Translations under genes and position numbers: made by a program
DNA from: CAWKPF01 sp963851415
GTDB taxonomy: Bacteria; Acidobacteriota; Thermoanaerobaculia; Multivoradales; Multivoraceae
Length of the DNA stretch: 64,000 nt
Assembly: GCA_963851415.1 (NCBI GenBank)
Contig: CAWKPF010000002.1
Coordinates: 1,550,001 to 1,614,000, forward strand
Reading direction: 5' to 3'
In this document: positions 62,256 to 64,000 of the stretch, piece by piece
How the letters are laid out: the number at the start of each line of letters is the position of its first letter
Numbering within the stretch: position 1 is the stretch's first letter
The notes under the pieces: generated by a model
The model's database searches: none
What the model saw: the letters and a program-made list of their open reading frames with translations, nothing else
What the model was told of the DNA's origin: nothing

Positions 62256-64000
62256 GGGCTGCCACTCGGTCGCGTGGACCAGGCGCGAAGCGATTCTCCG
62301 AGCCGGTGGTGCAGCGCGGCTGCGTCATGGGGCGGCACGCGAGCGACCAGGAGGAGCGGACGCCCGCTGCCACCGGCGGGATCGGTCGCCGTCTCCAGGG
62401 CGCGCTCCAGCTCTGCGCGCCCATGCACTTCCTCATGGTCCAGCCCGAGGGCACGCGCCGTATCCGCCAGTCCGACCTCGGGGGGAGTCGTCCACGCAGA
62501 CATCGACTCGCTCCCGAGTCGATCCTGCAGCGGCAACTGCTCGAAGATCCGTCCCCCACCGTTGTCGATCACCAGGACCACCGTCGGGGTTCGCTTCACC
62601 TCGCGCAAGGCGCGCAGTCCACCGAGATCGTGGGCTAGCGAGACGTCGCCGAGGAGCAGCAGGGCCGCAGACGCGGCCCGAGCACCGTCCTCGAGCGCCG
62701 TGACGCTGCCCGCGAAGCCAGCCACCAGACCGTCGATCCCGTTGACGCCCCGCTGACTCGCGATGCGCAGCGCCGCTTGGCGGCGCCCTCCGTACTGTTC
62801 GACGAGCCGAATCGGAAGGCTGTTGCCCAGCGCCAGGAGCGCTTCGCGAGGAAGTCGCTCCACGACGCACCGTGCCACGACGGCCTCGCTCCATGCGGGG
62901 CCGGGTCCCTCGGGCGCCAGGCCGACGGCTCGGTCGACCACGTCATCGAGCTCACGATCGAGAGCGCTGAGCCACCCTGATGGACGATCCTCGGCTTCCA
63001 GACGAATCGCCAGTCCATCGAGCGTGCTCTCGAGATCGCCGAACAAGAGCCCTCGAGCCCGCGACGTCGGATCACTCCAGCGATTCTCCGTGAGCACGAA
63101 CAGCTCCGGTGGATCGGCTCCGGCAAAGAGGCCCGGCCACGCCGACGCGATGGGCGCCTCGCCGACCTGGAGCACCAGGTCGGGTCGGTTCTCTTCGGTC
63201 AGCGCGCCACAACGCAAAAGACTCGACAGATGAACGGTGCTCGATGCCTCCCCCCCGAAACGGAGTCCACTGGCCACGTCGGGCGCGGCGCTGAAGCCCG
63301 CAACGGCGGACAGTCGGCGAAAGGGCGCAGTCAATCGAGCCGCTCGATGGGGCGCCAATGGGCCGGCAACGAGCAGCACTCGCTTCGCGCGGCGACAACG
63401 ATCGGCCAGGTCGTCGACAGCCTCGGCCGCCACCTCGGGCCTGGAAGCCGCCGCGTGCACCTCGCTCCCGAGCAACTGGTCGACTCTCTCGCCCAGTCTC
63501 CGCTCGAACGCGCTCTGCTCGCCTTCTTCAACCGACGGGGGCTCGAGAGGTTTGCGCGCCCGAGCGTTGAGATGCACGGGGCCCGGCTGAGGCCAACGAG
63601 CTCTCAACACGGCCTGGGTCGCCATGCGGCGCAGGGCGTACAGCGCGTCGGTAGTCGGATCGGGCAGGCCCAGCTCGAAGAAGCCTCGCACATGTTGACC
63701 GAACAACTTGACCTGATCGAGGGTCTGGGGCGCACCGCAGTCGGCCAGCTCGAGCGGCCGGTCCGCGGTCAGTACGAGCAGCGCCAGTCCCGCCGCGTCT
63801 GCCTCGAGCAGCGCCGGAAAATAGTGAGCGCCGGCCGTTCCCGAGGTGCACAGCAACACGCACGGACGGCCCGTGACTCGGACCCGACCGAGGGCAAAGA
63901 AGCCAGCCACTCGCTCGTCGAGCAGGGAGTGACAGCGAAGCGAGGCACAACGTTGCGCAGCGATCACGAAGGGGGTCGAGCGCGATCCTGGACTGATCAC
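62252..64000 (-). CDS. menD: SEPHCHC synthase (MenD), N-terminus outside window
   Basis: 582 residues are visible; the frame is open to the window end and begins with VISPGSRSTPFVIAAQRCAS, which normally lies 25-35 residues into MenD. Other signatures are LLCTSGTAGAHYFPALLEAD (TPP/substrate site), RPLELADCGAPQTLDQVKLF and, near the C-terminus, LLLGDVSLAHDLGGL and VLVIDNGGGRIFEQLPL, the TPP/Mg motif. It condenses isochorismate with 2-oxoglutarate. It heads the visible menD-H-A-E operon. Confidence 0.93.
   Translation of the reverse strand: MISPGSRSTPFVIAAQRCASLRCHSLLDERVAGFFALGRVRVTGRPCVLLCTSGTAGAHYFPALLEADAAGLALLVLTADRPLELADCGAPQTLDQVKLFGQHVRGFFELGLPDPTTDALYALRRMATQAVLRARWPQPGPVHLNARARKPLEPPSVEEGEQSAFERRLGERVDQLLGSEVHAAASRPEVAAEAVDDLADRCRRAKRVLLVAGPLAPHRAARLTAPFRRLSAVAGFSAAPDVASGLRFGGEASSTVHLSSLLRCGALTEENRPDLVLQVGEAPIASAWPGLFAGADPPELFVLTENRWSDPTSRARGLLFGDLESTLDGLAIRLEAEDRPSGWLSALDRELDDVVDRAVGLAPEGPGPAWSEAVVARCVVERLPREALLALGNSLPIRLVEQYGGRRQAALRIASQRGVNGIDGLVAGFAGSVTALEDGARAASAALLLLGDVSLAHDLGGLRALREVKRTPTVVLVIDNGGGRIFEQLPLQDRLGSESMSAWTTPPEVGLADTARALGLDHEEVHGRAELERALETATDPAGGSGRPLLLVARVPPHDAAALHHRLGESLRAWSTRPSGSP

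Overview
The window is GC-rich, densely coded DNA with no rRNA, tRNA or CRISPR array that I can see. It most likely comes from an acidobacterium, probably class Thermoanaerobaculia. The clues are a VWFA-related secreted protein of the acidobacterial type (3814-6063), a secreted serine hydrolase ending in two 'ALTDVEY'-type repeats (31310-33796), Ser/Thr kinases with TolB-like or formylglycine-enzyme C-termini (43-50 kb), paired M16 proteases, and a menaquinone operon. The assignment is an inference; no marker gene is present.

Layout. 0-10 kb: the end of an M14 carboxypeptidase, a small zincin, a two-subunit aconitase-X dehydratase, the VWFA protein, an M49-type peptidase, and an LpxL-type acyltransferase carrying an extra, degenerate ATPase-like tail. 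9.5-18.4 kb: a two-gene operon of unknown function behind a striking double palindrome, a GYD protein, an alpha/beta hydrolase-M16-M16 operon, an acyl-CoA dehydrogenase with a TetR-type operator at its promoter, and an alkaline phosphatase behind a related palindrome. 18.4-30 kb: M19 dipeptidase, TonB-dependent receptor, lipoprotein, two alkaline-phosphatase-superfamily hydrolases, an Nramp-like transporter and a LOG-like protein. 30-43 kb: membrane proteins of unknown function, secreted serine hydrolase, carboxylesterase, an SDR/isomerase operon led by a very small ORF, a Baeyer-Villiger-type monooxygenase fused to an esterase, an MltF-like lytic transglycosylase and another SDR.

43-51.2 kb is an unstable accessory segment. 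It holds a Ser/Thr kinase-PEGA-SUMF1-hydrolase gene broken by one frameshift, the tail of another kinase, an AbiE type IV toxin-antitoxin pair with its own operator-like repeat, a kinase pseudogene with two frameshifts, a VapBC-like remnant, and an intact RelBE-like pair with 10-bp phased repeats. Small relics of an IS91-type transposase (43.0 kb), a molybdopterin oxidoreductase (20.2 kb), a YdeI/DUF1801 protein (18.5 kb) and a thioredoxin-fold isomerase (31.2 kb) show that gene decay is common across the window.

51.2-64 kb returns to housekeeping genes: a sodium/solute symporter with a 48-residue partner, divergent from a D-threonine aldolase-like enzyme and ApaH; a four-helix-bundle protein; an ATP-grasp protein; a DUF4407 membrane/coiled-coil protein; and the minus-strand operon menD-menH-menA-menE, whose genes all join by GTGA overlaps. 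menB, menC and menF are not in the window.
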